DNA of 64,000 nucleotides from Agromyces mangrovi (GTDB lineage Bacteria; Actinomycetota; Actinomycetes; Actinomycetales; Microbacteriaceae). The stretch's first letter is position 1. Every line of letters begins with the position of its first letter. Positions 36,465 through 44,798 of the stretch are shown here, in pieces. The notes under the pieces are model-generated. The model searched no databases. It was not told the DNA's origin and worked only from the letters and a program-made list of their open reading frames with translations. Both the position numbers and the translations under genes were made by a program. The stretch lies in assembly GCF_030296695.1 (NCBI RefSeq), contig NZ_AP027737.1, forward strand, positions 1,364,001 to 1,428,000, in the 5' to 3' direction.

Positions 36465-37289
36465 TCAGGACGCGCCCATGATCTGCCGGTCGTCGTACCA
36501 GGGCGCGAGGCGCTTGCGCAGCGCCGCGATGAGCACGAGCGTGAGGTTCGCGATGATCACCATGACGATGACCATGGCGATCGCCTCGTCCATCTGGAAC
36601 TGGTAGGCGGCGTACTCGAGCATGTGGCCGAGGCCGCCGGTGCCGCCGAGGAACTCGCCGAGCACCTCGCCCGTGAACCCGAGGGCCGCACCGCGCTGGA
36701 TGCCCGCGAGGGAATACGGCAGCGTCGCCGGGAAGATCACCTTCCAGCCGAGCGCGACGCCGTTGACCCCGTAGACGCGGCCGGCGTTCACGAGCGAATC
36801 GCTCACCGTGACGGCGCCCTCCATCGTGTTGAGGATGATCGGGAACACCGCGAGCAGGAACACCAGCGCGATCTTCGACTCGTTGCCGAGCCCGAGCACG
36901 AGGATGAACAGCGGCGCGAGCGCGACCTTCGGCGTCGAGTAGAGCAGCCAGAGGAACGGCGCGACCGTGAACCGCAGCACGGGCGACCAGCCGACCGCGA
37001 GGCCGACGGTGACGCCGACGACCACGGCCATCAGCAGCCCGATGACGAGGTTCTGGAAGCTGAAGACGAACGCCTGCCAGAACTCCGGGTCGACGAGCAA
37101 CTGCAGGAACGACGCGAAGACGGCGGTGGGCGGCGGCAGGAATGCGGCGGGCACGAGCTGCAGCCAGGTGACGGATGCCTCCCAGACGAGGAGGATCGCG
37201 GCGATCACGGCGAGGAGCAGCCAGCGCCACTTCGCCTCGCCGCCGACGAGGTTGCGCGGGCGCAGCACCCGGGGTGCGGTGGTGATCAT
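36465..37289 (-). CDS. ABC importer permease
   Basis: This 274-residue inner-membrane permease has about six TM helices and the EAA loop near residues 165-185 (VNAGRVYGVNGVALGWKVIFP). A four-base overlap joins it to the permease gene upstream (start 37289 inside the ATGA), and the RidA gene follows 26 bases downstream. It partners the ATPase at 38116 and the substrate-binding protein at 34595. Confidence 0.9.
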   Translation of the reverse strand: MITTAPRVLRPRNLVGGEAKWRWLLLAVIAAILLVWEASVTWLQLVPAAFLPPPTAVFASFLQLLVDPEFWQAFVFSFQNLVIGLLMAVVVGVTVGLAVGWSPVLRFTVAPFLWLLYSTPKVALAPLFILVLGLGNESKIALVFLLAVFPIILNTMEGAVTVSDSLVNAGRVYGVNGVALGWKVIFPATLPYSLAGIQRGAALGFTGEVLGEFLGGTGGLGHMLEYAAYQFQMDEAIAMVIVMVIIANLTLVLIAALRKRLAPWYDDRQIMGAS

Positions 37290-38119
37290 CGGCGGGCCTT
37301 CCTGGTCCACGGCGCGACCCAGCGTTCGATGCCGGTCATCACCTGCGTCATGCCGACGCTCCACACGACCACCACCGCGATCGCGGCGAAGGCCTGGTCG
37401 GTCTGGTACGTGTTCGCCGAGCGGATGATGAGCGCGCCCATGCCCGAGGACGAGCCGGCGAGCTCGGCGACGACCATGCCGATCGTGGCGAGCACGACGG
37501 CCTGCCGGAGACCGGCGAACAGGAACGGCACGGTCGTCGGCAGGAACACCTTGCGGTAGAGGTCCATGCGCGAGCCGCCGTAGACGCGACCCGCGCGGAT
37601 GATCGACTGGTTCGTCGTGCGCATGCCCGCCGCGATGTTCAGCAGGATCGGGAACAGCGCGCTGATCGTGACCAGGAAGATCACGGGCCCGATGCCGAAC
37701 CCGAACCACGCCTTGGCGAGCGGCTGGTAGGCGATCGCGGGCGTGGCGTAGATCGTCCACGCGATCGGCCCGACCACCCGGTCGACGGGCAGCGAGCTGC
37801 CCATCAGCAGGCCGACGGGCACGCCGACCACGACCGCGATCGCGAAGCCCGTGAGCCACGCCTGCATCGAGATGGCGATGTTCGACCACAGTGCGCCGCT
37901 CTGCAGCAGCTCGACGAACCCGCCGGCGATCGCCGACGGCGGCGGGAAGAACACGGGGTTGATCCAGCCGAGCACGCCGACGACGAGCTCCCACAGCGCG
38001 AGCAGGATGACGACCTCGACCGCGATGACCACGGCCTTGCCGCGCGTGTCCAGGCTCGCGAGCCACGCGGCGACGCCGGTCTTGCCGAGGTTCGGCCCCG
38101 AGGCCAGGAGGGTGCTCAT
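37286..38119 (-). CDS. ABC importer permease (second subunit)
   Basis: This 277-residue permease of the SsuC/TauC type has TM helices spread over residues 28-265 and the EAA loop with RAGRVYGGSRMDLYRKVFLP near 165-184. Its start overlaps the ATPase stop by four bases. Two permeases with different sequences imply a heterodimeric channel. Confidence 0.9.
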   Translation of the reverse strand: MSTLLASGPNLGKTGVAAWLASLDTRGKAVVIAVEVVILLALWELVVGVLGWINPVFFPPPSAIAGGFVELLQSGALWSNIAISMQAWLTGFAIAVVVGVPVGLLMGSSLPVDRVVGPIAWTIYATPAIAYQPLAKAWFGFGIGPVIFLVTISALFPILLNIAAGMRTTNQSIIRAGRVYGGSRMDLYRKVFLPTTVPFLFAGLRQAVVLATIGMVVAELAGSSSGMGALIIRSANTYQTDQAFAAIAVVVVWSVGMTQVMTGIERWVAPWTRKARR

Positions 38120-39006
38120 CCGTCCTGCACCTTCGTCGCACGTGTCTTCGTGCTCGAGCTGTGCGCGGCCGCCGTCGCTTCGCCCTGCAGCGCGTCCCAC
38201 AGGTGGTCGCGCAGCTCGAGGAAGCGCGGGTCGGACTGCACGCTGCGCTCGGAGCGCGGCCGATCGAGCCGGGTCTCGATGATCTCCTTGATCGCACCCG
38301 GGTGGCTCTTGAAGACGACGATGCGGTCGCCCAGCAGGATCGCCTCCTCGATGGAGTGCGTGATGAAGAGCACGGTCTTGCCGGTCGCGGCGATGAGCTT
38401 CTCGATCTCGTCGCGCATGACCTCGCGGGTGAGCGCGTCGACGGCGCCGAGCGGCTCGTCCATCAGCAGGATGCGGGGCTTCGCGACGATCGCGCGGGCG
38501 AGGCCGACGCGCTGCTGCATGCCGCCCGACAGCTCCCGCGGGTACGACGACTCGAAGCCCGAGAGGCCGACCAGGTCGACCGCCTCCTGCACCCGGTCGC
38601 GCCAGCCGTCGCCCTTCAGCCCCTTCTGCATCTCGAGGCCGAACTTCACGTTGTCGAAGACCGTGCGCCACGGCAGCAGCGCGTAGTCCTGGAACACGAC
38701 CGCGCGGTCCGGCCCGGGCCCGGTGACCGGCTCCCCGGCGACGGTCACCGTGCCGGTGGTCGCCTGCACGAGCCCCGCGATCACGTTCATGAACGTGGTC
38801 TTGCCGCAGCCCGAGGGGCCGAGCACGGTGATGAACTCGCCCTCGCGCACGTCGAGGTCGACGCCCTCGATGGCGGTCAGGGTGTTGCCGGTGCGGGCCA
38901 CGTTGTACCGCACGCTCAGGTCGCGCACCGAGATCAGCGGCTCGGATGCCGTGGTCTCGTCGCGTTCGCTCGTCTCGGTCATGGGCGCACTCTCTCTCAC
39001 CGTCAT
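38116..39006 (-). CDS. ABC importer ATPase
   Basis: This 296-residue ATPase has Walker A GPSGCGKTT, Q-loop VFQDYALLPWRT, signature LSGGMQQR, Walker B ILLMDEPLGAVD and the H-loop in LFITHS. The ATG at 39006 has GAGGAG eight bases upstream and lies 25 bases after the reconstructed LLM stop; a second ATG eight codons later is possible. The C-terminus carries an extra Ser/Thr/Lys-rich tail. It energises the two permeases downstream. Confidence 0.93.
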   Translation of the reverse strand: MTVRESAPMTETSERDETTASEPLISVRDLSVRYNVARTGNTLTAIEGVDLDVREGEFITVLGPSGCGKTTFMNVIAGLVQATTGTVTVAGEPVTGPGPDRAVVFQDYALLPWRTVFDNVKFGLEMQKGLKGDGWRDRVQEAVDLVGLSGFESSYPRELSGGMQQRVGLARAIVAKPRILLMDEPLGAVDALTREVMRDEIEKLIAATGKTVLFITHSIEEAILLGDRIVVFKSHPGAIKEIIETRLDRPRSERSVQSDPRFLELRDHLWDALQGEATAAAHSSSTKTRATKVQDG

Positions 39007-39030
39007 TGGTCGGCTCCTCGGGTTCCGGCG

Positions 39031-40004
39031 TCAGCGCAGCTTCGGCAGCACCTCGCTGCCGAGGAGCTCGATCTGCTCGAAGAATCGGTCGAACTTGAAC
39101 CGGAAGTCGAACACCAGGTGCTCGACGCCCAGCGCCTGGAACTTCCTGATCTCCTCGACGGCCTCGTCCGGGTTGCCGACGATGAGCTGGCCCTCCAGGT
39201 CCTCGACGGTCTCGAAGGTACCCGAGGGGGCTTGACCGCGAACTTGGCCTTGTTGGCCCACGCGAGCAGGCCCGGCACGTTGACGTGCTGCAGGGCCTCC
39301 TCGCGGGTCTCCTCGATCGACGTCGGGGGGATCACGGCGACGGTCGGCATGGGCCGGCCCGAGGCATCCGTCATCTCGCGCATCTTCTGGATGCGGCGGT
39401 CCATCGTCGCGAGCGAGATGCGTCCGGGCATCCACCCGTCGGCGTACTCGGCCGCGAGACGGGCCGAGCGCGGGGTCGCGCCGCAGTACCAGAACGGCAC
39501 GCGGCCGCCGACGGGCTTCGGCTCGATCGTCACGTTCTCGAACGAGAAGATGCCGTCGTCGTAGGTCACGTCGTTCTCGGTGAACACGCGCTTCAGGATC
39601 TCGGCGTTCGAGCGCACCGCCTCCACGCGGTCGAGGTCGCCCCAGCCGATCGCCTCGAACTCGTGGTCGAACGTGCCGGCACCGAAGCCGAGGATGAGGC
39701 GCGGCCCGACGAGCTGCGTGATCGTGCCGGCCATGAGCGCGGTGACGAGCGGGTGGCGGAACGGGATGAGCGAGCCGGTGCCCAGCTCGAGCTTCTCGGT
39801 GACGGCGCCGATCGCGGTGAGCGTCGTGAGCGCGTCGTAGAAGGTGCGGTTGGGCTTCTCCATCTCGCCGTGCGGCTCGAAGACCAGGTGGTCGCGCACC
39901 CAGACGGAGTCGAAGCCCTTGGCCTCGGCGAGCTTGGAGCCCTCGAGGAGCTTCTCGCGGCTGGCCTGTTCGCCGAAGTGGGGCAGCAGCAGTCCGAATT
40001 TCAT
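39031..40004 (-). CDS. LLM class (F420- or flavin-dependent) oxidoreductase, frameshifted
   Basis: With one base restored this is 324 residues. It is a luciferase-like TIM barrel beginning MKFGLLLPHFG, with WVRDHL, LGTGSLIPFRHP and RLILGFGAGTF segments typical of the F420-dependent TIGR03619-like groups. The frame breaks at the G-run 39226-39230; after correction the C-terminus reads ETVEDLEGQLIVGNPDEAVEEI to EVLPKLR, normal for the family. As given, the last 70 or so residues are replaced. Start: ATG 40004 or a GTG at 40010 overlapping the previous stop. It lies between the cyclic amidohydrolase and the transporter. Confidence 0.82.
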
Positions 40005-40006
40005 GG

Positions 40007-41439
40007 TCACTTCAGGTCCTTCCCGGCCAGGTCGGCCGTGTGCTCGGCGGCAGCAGCCGCGGGGTCGTTGCGGGCGGCGGCGAGCACGCCGTACCCGGGC
40101 TCGCCGACGACGGCGCCGTCGGCGTAGACGTCGCGGCCGCGCACGATGGTGCGCTCGATGCGCGCGCTGATCGTGCGGCCGTCGTAGGGGTCCATCCGGT
40201 CTTCGACATGACGTCGTCGTTGGTGATGGTCCACTCGTGCGCCATGTCGGCGATCACGAGGTCGGCGTCGGCGCCGACGACGAGCGATCCCTTGACGCCC
40301 GCGAGGCCGAACTTCGCGGCCGGCACCGTCGCGACCATGTCGATCGCGCGCTGGAGGGTGAGCTCGCCGCGGTTGACGGCGTCGAGCATGAGCTCGTAGT
40401 AGTACTGGATGCCCGGCGTGCCGGTGTGGGCGCTCCACATCTCGGTCCAGCCGATCTCCTTCTCCTCGCGCGTGTGCGGCGCGTGGTCGGAGCTGGCGAT
40501 GTCGATCGTGCCGTCGCGCATGCCCTCCCAGACGGCGGCGCGGTTGTCGTCGGGCACCCAGTACGACAGGGCGTAGGGCCCGAGCACCTGCACGTCCTCC
40601 CAGGTGGAGAGGAACGGCGCCCAGTGGTTCACCTCGCAGGTGACGTCGACGCCCGCGGCCTTGGCGCGACGCACGGCCTCGATCGAGCGCCGGGTCTGGA
40701 TGTGCGCGATGTGCACGGGGCATCCGGATGCCTCGGCCAGACGCAGCACGACGTCGATCGCCGTGTCCCAGATGACGCCCTCGCGTGCCGCGTACGCCGA
40801 CGCGTAGCCCTCGGGGGTGTTGTCGCCGCGGGCGAGGTACTGGCCCTCGATGTAGTCCATCAGCGCTTGGTCGTGCGGGTGGATGATGAACCGCTTCCCC
40901 GTGCCGACGATCTCGTCCATGATCTGCAGTAGGTGGCCGTGGTCGTGCATGCCGGTGCCGGCGGGGTGCGGGTAGGTGCGGCCCGTGTCGACCACCATGT
41001 AGATCTTGTAGGCGCGGATGCCCATGTCGGACATGCCCTGGATCTCGGCCGGCTTCGTGGGTGCCGGGTTGTGGTTCCAGTCGACGATCGAGGTGCGGTC
41101 GTAGCGCTCGAACACGTCGGTGAGGGTCGCGACGTCGGTGGTCGGCGGCTGCAGGTTCGGCATGCCGAAGATGGTCGTGACCCCGCCGGCCGCGGCCTGC
41201 TGCGTGGTGGTGAGGATGTCGTCCTTGTGCTCGTAGCCCGGCTCGCGGGTGTGCACGTGCACGTCGACCATGCCGGGCAGCACGAGCCGGCCGGTCGCGT
41301 CGATCGTGCGGTCCGACTCGATCGCCACGTCGCTGCCGACGATGCCCGCGATGCGGCCGTCGGCGACGAGGACGTCGGCGGTGGTGGGGCCGGAGGGCGT
41401 CATCACGACGCCGCCGGCGATCCTGAGGTCGATGCTCAC
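40007..41439 (-). CDS. Dihydroorotase-like cyclic amidohydrolase (hydantoinase/allantoinase group), frameshifted
   Basis: Reconstructed length is 477 residues. The metal motif DVHVHTREPGYEHKDD resembles dihydroorotases and allantoinases more than dihydropyrimidinase (compare DAHTH at 20629-22065). The bridging Lys is in AYKIYMV, His in IAHIQT and catalytic Asp in SSDHAPH. It should open or hydrate a cyclic amide. The frame slips at the G-run 40187-40190. The corrected end reads YDGRTISARIERTIVRGRDVYADG, the usual terminal beta segment. The GTG start at 41439 overlaps the hydrolase stop by four bases (GTGA). Confidence 0.85.
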
Positions 41440-42386
41440 TGGGGTGCCTCCATGTGCTCGGTGGTCTCGGCCGCGCCGTCGGCGGCCGCGGTGCGCACGA
41501 CGACGTCGCTCGGCTGCACGTGGCGGTCGAGCCAGTCGACGATGCGGGGGGTCGTCTGGGTCCAGTAGCGGTCGTACGCCGCGTAGTGGGTGGTGTGCCG
41601 CTGCATGATGAGCTGCTTCGGGCCCTGCGCGGCTTCGTAGAGGCGCTCGGCGTGGTCGGTGGGCGTCGTCGCGTCGCCCTCGACGCCGATCACGAGCAGC
41701 GGGGTGGTGAGGCGTTCTGCCGCGTCGATGGGGCGGTAGACGAGGATCTCGTCGGCGGCCGAGAGCGGCACGGCGCTCGGGATGCGGTCGTCGACGTCGG
41801 CCTTGATCTTGGTCGCGCGACGCTCGGGCGTCGGCACCATGATCTCCTCGCGCGGGTGCACCAGGCGGCCGGTGCCCGTCGCGACCCGCGCCCGGCAGTC
41901 CTCCTCGAGGCCGGCGAGGAACGAGAGCCACTCGTGCTCGGGGCGCATGCGGTGCAGCCAGTCGGCGCCGTCGGCGACGGGCACCTGGCTGACAGCGGCG
42001 CGCACGCGGGGGTCGGCGTCGGCGAGGAGCACGGCGTTGCCGCCGCCGGTGCCGCCGGTGCCGAAGACGCCGATCGCGTCGGCGATCACGTCGTCGCGGA
42101 TGGTGAGGTAGGTGACGGCGTTGACCAGGTCCTGGAGCTGCCGGACCGGCGAGAGGATGCCGCGGTCGCCGCCCGAGTCGCCGAACCCGCGGTAGTCGAA
42201 CACGAGCACGCCGAAGCCGGCCGCCACGAGGGCCTCGTGGTAGCGCACGTAGAGCTTGGCGTCCTTGAGGCCGAGCCAGCCCGGCCCCTGCACGATCGCG
42301 CGGAACGGCCCGTCGCCGTCGGGCGTGCGCCAGAGGCCGGCGATGCGGTCCCCCTCGCTGAAGAACTCGACCGGGGTGGTCTTCAT
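41436..42386 (-). CDS. Alpha/beta hydrolase
   Basis: This 316-residue protein has the alpha/beta-hydrolase fold with the oxyanion region VQGPGWLG, the FDYRGFGDSGG strand, and Asp/His candidates in VIGVEGDATTPTDHAERL and RHTTHYAAYDRYW. The expected nucleophile elbow (G-X-S-X-G) reads GVFGTGGTGGGN, so no Ser is evident and Thr may take its place. It heads the seven-gene operon running to ridA. The palindromic site at 42503-42522 lies 117 bases upstream. It may act on an amide, ester or ring-opened product. Confidence 0.82.
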   Translation of the reverse strand: MKTTPVEFFSEGDRIAGLWRTPDGDGPFRAIVQGPGWLGLKDAKLYVRYHEALVAAGFGVLVFDYRGFGDSGGDRGILSPVRQLQDLVNAVTYLTIRDDVIADAIGVFGTGGTGGGNAVLLADADPRVRAAVSQVPVADGADWLHRMRPEHEWLSFLAGLEEDCRARVATGTGRLVHPREEIMVPTPERRATKIKADVDDRIPSAVPLSAADEILVYRPIDAAERLTTPLLVIGVEGDATTPTDHAERLYEAAQGPKQLIMQRHTTHYAAYDRYWTQTTPRIVDWLDRHVQPSDVVVRTAAADGAAETTEHMEAPQ

Positions 42387-42502
42387 GGATGCGGTCCTCT
42401 CGGATCGAACGACGTGGTGCGCGGGATCCGGCGGCCGGACGATGCTCCGTCCGTCTGCGCCGGTGTCGGAGGTCTCCGCTCGGCCCGCACACTCATCTTG
42501 TC

Positions 42503-42522
42503 GGATTCTGGATCCAGAATCC
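42503..42522. promoter_or_regulatory. Regulon site, 20-bp perfect palindrome (two overlapping half-site pairs)
   Basis: GGATTCTGGATCCAGAATCC is fully palindromic. It can be read as two overlapping 13-base sites, GGATTC-T-GGATCC and GGATCC-A-GAATCC, matching the consensus GGATnCnGnATCC of the other sites. It lies between the hydrolase operon and the FecB-type gene, and could control either or both. Confidence 0.75.
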
Positions 42523-42642
42523 AGTATTGATTTCTGAGATCCGTGCGGAGTATGCTGCCGAACGACCGCCGGTCCTGCTCTGACCGGTGCGAAGGCCCGG
42601 GCTTTGGGTCGAGTCGCCGACGTTCGTCGGATCCGTACACCT

Positions 42643-42662
42643 GGCGCGCTGTGCAGCGCGCC
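42643..42662. promoter_or_regulatory. Hairpin GGCGCGCTG-TG-CAGCGCGCC in a 5' leader
   Basis: Perfect nine-base arms lie 21 bases before the ATG of the substrate-binding protein gene, close enough to affect its ribosome binding site. I compared the leader with the cobalamin riboswitch pattern and found no match. Confidence 0.3.
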
Positions 42663-42682
42663 GTACCGACCCGGAAGGCCCC

Positions 42683-43686
42683 ATGCCCGCTGCATCCGTC
42701 TCCCCCGCCGCGCCCTCGCCGCGACCCTGCCCCTGGCAGCCCTGCTGCTCGCCGGCTGCGCGACCTCCGCAGCCCCCGCCGAGACCGCCGAGCCCGACGC
42801 CGCCACCGCCACCGGCTACCCGCTCACGATCGACAACTGCGGCACCGAGGTGACCTTCGACGCCGCCCCCGAGCGCGTGGTCACGGTGAAGTCGTCGACC
42901 TACGAGCTGATGCTCGCGCTCGGCCTCGGCGACCGCATCGTCGGCGTCGCCTTCACCGACGGTCCGGTGCCGGAGGCGTACTCGGGGCTGTCCGACGAGA
43001 TCCCCGTGCTGAGCGACCGCGTGCCGTCGCAGGAGGTCACCCTCGCCGCCGAGCCCGACCTGGTCTTCGCCGGGTGGGAGTCGAACTTCTCGGCCGACGG
43101 CGCAGGCGAGCGCGACACGCTCGAGCAGCTCGGCGTGCACACCTACGTGGCCCCCGCCGCGTGCAAGGCCGAGGGCTACATGCCCGACCCGCTCACGTTC
43201 GACGAGGTGTTCGCCGAGTTCGCCGAGGCGGGCGAGATCTTCGGAGTGCCCGCCGCGGCCGAGGGCCTCGTCGCGGGCCAGCAGGCCGCGCTCGACGAGA
43301 TCGTGCCGAACGACGACGGGCTCACCGCGCTCTGGTACAGCTCGGGCGACGACACCCCCTACGTCGGCGCGGGCATCGGCGCACCGCAGATGATCATGGA
43401 TGCCGCGGGCCTCACGAACATCGCCGCCGACGTGCACGACACCTGGACCTCGATGGGCTGGGAGGCGATCGTCGACGCCGAGCCCGACGTGATCGTGCTC
43501 GTCGACGCCGCCTGGAACACCGCCGACCAGAAGATCGCGCTGCTCGAGCAGAACCCCGCGACCGCCGCGCTCCCCGCCGTGCAGCAGCAGCGCTACGTGG
43601 TGGTCGACTTCCCCGCGACCGAGGCGGGCGTGCGCAACGTCAGCGCGGTCGAGTCGATCGTCGCGCAGCTCGAGGAGCTCGGGTAG
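42683..43686 (+). CDS. FecB/BtuF-type ABC substrate-binding lipoprotein, frameshifted in the signal peptide
   Basis: An ATG at 42683 preceded by GGAAGG gives MPAASVS. Adding one C to the run 42702-42706 continues as PRRALAATLPLAALLLAGC, an ideal lipoprotein signal peptide, and a 334-residue protein. Without the correction the only in-frame start is a TTG at 42604, which puts about 47 residues before the lipobox. The mature part has the FecB-like features APERVVTVKSSTYELMLALG and PDLVFAGWESN. It belongs with the FecCD permease and ATPase that follow; the ligand may be a siderophore or cobalamin. Confidence 0.85.
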
Positions 43687-43688
43687 CC

Positions 43689-44798
43689 ATGACGCAGCAG
43701 ACGGATGCCTCGGAGCGCGCGACGAGCGCGCCCGGGGCGTCCGTGCGCGACGGCGCCGACTCGCCCGGCCGGCCGCAACGCGGCGCGCGACCGGGCCTGC
43801 GCACGGCGGGCTGGGCGGTGCTGTTGGGCGTCGCCCTCGTGGCATCCGTCGTCGTGGCCGTGACCATCGGACCCGCCAGCCTCAGCCCCGCCGACGTGCT
43901 CGCGAGCGTGCTCGCGCACCTCGGCATCGGCGAGCCGACCCTGTCGCCGCTGCGCGACGGCATCGTCTGGGAACTGCGCATGCCGCGCGTGCTCACGGCC
44001 GCCGCGGTCGGCGCCGGGCTCGCGCTGTGCGGCGCCGTCATGCAGGCGCTCACGCGCAATCCGCTCGCCGACCCGTACCTGCTCGGCCTCTCGTCGGGTG
44101 CGTCGGTCGGCGCGGTCGTGGTGATCGTCCTCGGCGCAGGGCTGCTGCTGCCGGTCGCCGCGTTCGCGGGCGCACTCGTCGCACTCGTCGCGACACTCGG
44201 GCTCGCGAGCGCCGCGGGCGCGCTCACCCCGACGCGCACCGTGCTCGCCGGCCTCGCCGTGTCGAGCGTGTTCGGCGCGATCACGAGCCTCGTCATCTTC
44301 TGGAGTGCGACCGGCGACAGCTACCGCGAGATCCTCAGTTGGCTGCTCGGCTCGCTCGCGGGCACCGACTGGACGTCGGTCGCGATCGCCGGTGGCGCCG
44401 TGGTGCTCATCGGGCTGCCGCTCATCGCGAGCGCCCGCACGCTCGACGCGTTCGCGTTCGGCGACACCGCGGCCGCCGCGCTCGGCGTGCACGTCGGCCG
44501 CAGCCGCGCGCTGCTGCTCACCGGCACCGCGCTGCTCACGGGCGCGCTCGTCGCGGTCTCCGGGGCGATCGGATTCGTCGGCCTGATCCTGCCGCACGCC
44601 GTGCGCCTGCTCGTCGGCTCGCGCCACCGCGCGCTGCTGCCGCTCTCCGCGCTCGCGGGCGCGCTGTTCCTCGTCTGGGCCGACACCGGCGCGCGCACGC
44701 TGTTCGACCCGCGCGAGCTGCCCGTCGGCATCCTCACCGCCCTCATCGGCGGCCCCGTGTTCGCACTCATCATGCTCCGCAGCCGGAGGATCTCATGA
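43689..44798 (+). CDS. FecCD family ABC permease
   Basis: This 369-residue permease for iron-siderophore or cobalamin uptake has an N-terminal cytosolic tail of about 35 residues, then roughly ten TM helices. Family motifs are LRMPRVLTAAAVGAGLALCGAVMQALTRNPLADP (named by its ends, residues 98-131), GFVGLILPHAVRLLVG and DPRELPVGILTALIGGPVF. The ATG at 43689 follows the preceding stop directly. The stop overlaps the ATPase start by four bases. Confidence 0.93.
   Translation: MTQQTDASERATSAPGASVRDGADSPGRPQRGARPGLRTAGWAVLLGVALVASVVVAVTIGPASLSPADVLASVLAHLGIGEPTLSPLRDGIVWELRMPRVLTAAAVGAGLALCGAVMQALTRNPLADPYLLGLSSGASVGAVVVIVLGAGLLLPVAAFAGALVALVATLGLASAAGALTPTRTVLAGLAVSSVFGAITSLVIFWSATGDSYREILSWLLGSLAGTDWTSVAIAGGAVVLIGLPLIASARTLDAFAFGDTAAAALGVHVGRSRALLLTGTALLTGALVAVSGAIGFVGLILPHAVRLLVGSRHRALLPLSALAGALFLVWADTGARTLFDPRELPVGILTALIGGPVFALIMLRSRRIS

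Noticed and set aside
42604..42606. TTG as start of the FecB-type gene
   Set aside because: It places 47 Arg-rich residues before the lipobox. The ATG at 42683 with a good ribosome binding site plus one restored base gives a normal signal peptide.
42540..42682. Cobalamin riboswitch ahead of the FecB/FecCD genes
   Set aside because: The conserved B12-box and accompanying stems could not be found; only a simple hairpin is visible.
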